From JADGOV01 sp963814355 (GTDB lineage: Bacteria > Actinomycetota > Actinomycetes > JADGOV01), in NCBI GenBank assembly GCA_963814355.1, contig CAWFCZ010000017.1, positions 1-64,000 of the forward strand: DNA of 64,000 nt, in the 5' to 3' direction. The notes under the pieces are model-generated. The model searched no databases. It saw only the letters and a list, made by a program, of their open reading frames with translations, and had not been told where the DNA came from. Shown piece after piece: positions 62,432-64,000 of the stretch (positions within the stretch are counted from its first letter, which is position 1; the number at the start of each line of letters is the position of its first letter). The translations under genes were made by a program, and so were the position numbers.

Positions 62432-64000
62432 GCCGGCCGGGTCGGAGCCGCCGGAGAGCGGGTTGGATCCGCACCGGGTGGCGGAGGTGCTCGTTGCCAC
62501 ACTGGACGGGCCGGGTCGTCGCGGGTCCGGCTACCGGGTAACTGCCGCGGTGGTACTGACCGCGGCACATGTCGTGCGGAACGCGGCGTCCGTGCTGGTC
62601 CGGTTCGACGCCGACACGGCCGGCGAGTGGGTCGCCGAGGTGACCCAGGTATGGGCAGAACCAGCCGGGGACGTCGCGCTGCTGACCATTCAACCGCCGG
62701 CGGCGACCGAGCTGCCACCGGTCCGGTTCGGTCGGGTGGGCGACCGCGACGCCGTGGTGCGGTTCTCCGCGCTGGGTTTTCCGCTATTCAAGCTCCGCGA
62801 CGACGAGCTCGGGCCGGTCGGGGACGCTTCCCCGTCCAAGTACCGGGACTCGGTGCACGCGGTGGGCATGGCCGCGGCCTTATCGAACCGCAAGGAGGGG
62901 ACGCTCGAGCTCACGGTGCCACCGCCGGAGCGGGACCCGGATCCGAAGCAGTCCCCGTGGGAGGGGATGTCCGGGGCGGCAGTATTCGCCGCCGATCGGA
63001 TCGTCGGACTGGTCAGCCGCCACTACCGCACCGACGGGCAGAACCGGCTGACCGCAGTCCGGGTGGACCGCTGGTACAGCCAGCTTCCCTCGGCCGCGCT
63101 GAGCCATTTGCAGGCTCGGATTGGTCTGCCGGCCCGAGCCGCCGACCTCGCCGACGTCATCCCGCCGAGCCCGGCCGCGCTGCTCGGCGCCGACTACCGG
63201 GCGCAGGTGGAAGACCTTGCCCCCCCGATGCTGTTAGGCCGGAACGACGAGCTGGCCGAGCTGTCCGCGTTCTGCGCCGGCGCAGAGGCCTACCAGTGGT
63301 GGCGCGGCCCGGCCTGGACCGGCAAGAGCGCGCTGGCCGCCTGGCTGGCGCTGCACCCACCCGCGGGCGCGACCGCGGTGTCGTTCTTCATCACCGGCCG
63401 GCTCGCCGGCCAGGCCGACAGCACAGCATTCACTGAGGCGCTGATTCAGCAGCTAGCGCTGATCATCGGCGAGCCAGCGGCCCCAGCAGCGACAGCAATG
63501 GCCCGAGACGGGCAGCGCCGGCGGCTGCTCAAGCGAGCCACCGAGCAGGTCCGGGAAGCTGGCGGCCGCTTGCTGCTCATCGTCGATGGGCTGGATGAGG
63601 ACCGCGGCATTCCTCCAGCCGGGCCGTCCAGCATCGCCTCGCTGCTGCCCGCGCAACCGCCGGAAGGGTTGCGCATCCTGGTTACCAGCCGGCCGCATCC
63701 CGACCCGCCCCCCGATCTCCCGGGCGGACATCCGCTCCGCACATGCCGACAGCGCCCGCTGACCCCGTCCCCCTACGCGGAGCACCTGAAGACCGCCGCT
63801 AAGGCGGAACTGGCCGAGCACCTGCAGGGCAGCGACGTACTCAGCCTGGACATCATCGGCTTCATCACCGCCGCCGGCGGGTTAACCCTGCGCGAGCTGT
63901 GCGAGCTGACCCAGATGCCGCAGCCGCAGATCGAAGGCCGCCTGGGCGGGGTGTTCGGCCGCAGCCTGTACACCCGAACCTCGACCGACGCCCCGCCCGA
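62421..64000 (+). CDS. Trypsin-like protease fused to NACHT/STAND NTPase (partial, runs off the end)
   Basis: From GTG 62421 the frame stays open for 526 codons to the end of the window. Residues about 20-240 form a trypsin-like domain with the full triad: His50 (LTAAHVV), Asp84 (AGDVALL), Ser184 (EGMSGAAVF). The next domain has Walker A GPAWTGKSALAAWL (Lys302) and Walker B RLLLIVDGLDED (Asp389), as in NACHT-type STAND ATPases, then LRILVTSRPHPD (sensor region). Such fusions are predicted threat-sensing proteins in bacteria; activation of the ATPase would release protease activity. The sensor repeats expected at the C-terminus lie outside the window. Confidence 0.8.
   Translation, partial: MSGEPAGSEPPESGLDPHRVAEVLVATLDGPGRRGSGYRVTAAVVLTAAHVVRNAASVLVRFDADTAGEWVAEVTQVWAEPAGDVALLTIQPPAATELPPVRFGRVGDRDAVVRFSALGFPLFKLRDDELGPVGDASPSKYRDSVHAVGMAAALSNRKEGTLELTVPPPERDPDPKQSPWEGMSGAAVFAADRIVGLVSRHYRTDGQNRLTAVRVDRWYSQLPSAALSHLQARIGLPARAADLADVIPPSPAALLGADYRAQVEDLAPPMLLGRNDELAELSAFCAGAEAYQWWRGPAWTGKSALAAWLALHPPAGATAVSFFITGRLAGQADSTAFTEALIQQLALIIGEPAAPAATAMARDGQRRRLLKRATEQVREAGGRLLLIVDGLDEDRGIPPAGPSSIASLLPAQPPEGLRILVTSRPHPDPPPDLPGGHPLRTCRQRPLTPSPYAEHLKTAAKAELAEHLQGSDVLSLDIIGFITAAGGLTLRELCELTQMPQPQIEGRLGGVFGRSLYTRTSTDAPP

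Noticed and set aside
1..64000. tRNA or rRNA genes as integration sites
   Set aside because: No cloverleaf-type sequence with conserved T-arm and CCA-side pairing was recognised; a covariance-model search would be needed to exclude them.

Overview
The window is very GC-rich DNA from an actinomycete, with many GTG starts and long antisense shadow frames. The protein families fit a Micromonosporaceae- or Streptomyces-like genome. It reads as a mosaic genomic island or integrative/conjugative-type element: replication, partition and mobilisation genes lie beside defence genes, transposons and decaying gene copies. No tRNA, rRNA or CRISPR array was recognised. All assignments come from reading motifs and comparing stretches within the window; no database search was run.

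Layout. 0.3-4.4 kb: a type III polyketide synthase broken by one extra base, then an XRE regulator, an ImmA/IrrE metallopeptidase and a MAB_1171c-type membrane protein in overlapping order, bracketed by two related inverted-repeat elements. 4.6-21.2 kb: the mobile-element core. It holds a three-domain cell-wall hydrolase, a small ribbon-helix-helix-like protein, a Cys/HTH protein, a primase-polymerase-like replication protein, ParA with a small partner, a KfrA-like coiled-coil protein, a secreted HNH protein, a ruined DUF4236 gene, a protein made of about ten tandem helix-turn-helix modules, and a MobC/relaxase pair preceded by strong hairpins (candidate oriT). 21.3-23.3 kb: a VapBC-like pair with a frameshifted toxin and a DUF6602-like nuclease candidate.

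23.9-37.4 kb: a complete class 1 DISARM anti-phage operon on the minus strand, drmD-drmMI-drmA-drmB-drmC. Each gene overlaps the next by GTGA. 37.6-41.5 kb: a serine recombinase, a res-like region and a decayed Tn3-family transposase. 42-47.5 kb: a cassette of less GC-rich genes for predicted membrane and surface proteins (162-bp repeat protein with a PASTA-like domain, two multi-pass membrane proteins, an LPRTG-anchored stalk), bordered by imperfect direct repeats. 47.9-53.3 kb: a transposase remnant, a large unrecognised protein with a possible C-terminal amidase fold, a probably 5'-truncated tyrosine recombinase and a secreted beta-propeller.

53.3-61.9 kb: an IS4-family element cut by a Tn3-family transposon with 38-bp terminal inverted repeats (54814-59744). 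The transposon also cuts a second relaxase gene, and a third relaxase fragment follows. The two flanks of the transposon come from different genes and show no target duplication, so the segment has been rearranged. 62.1-64.0 kb: a trypco2 protein and a trypsin-NACHT NTPase that runs off the end, a predicted biological-conflict system.

The island thus combines self-transfer and maintenance functions with at least two defence-type loci (DISARM; trypsin-NACHT) and several candidates (DUF6602, XRE-ImmA/IrrE-MAB_1171c, VapBC).
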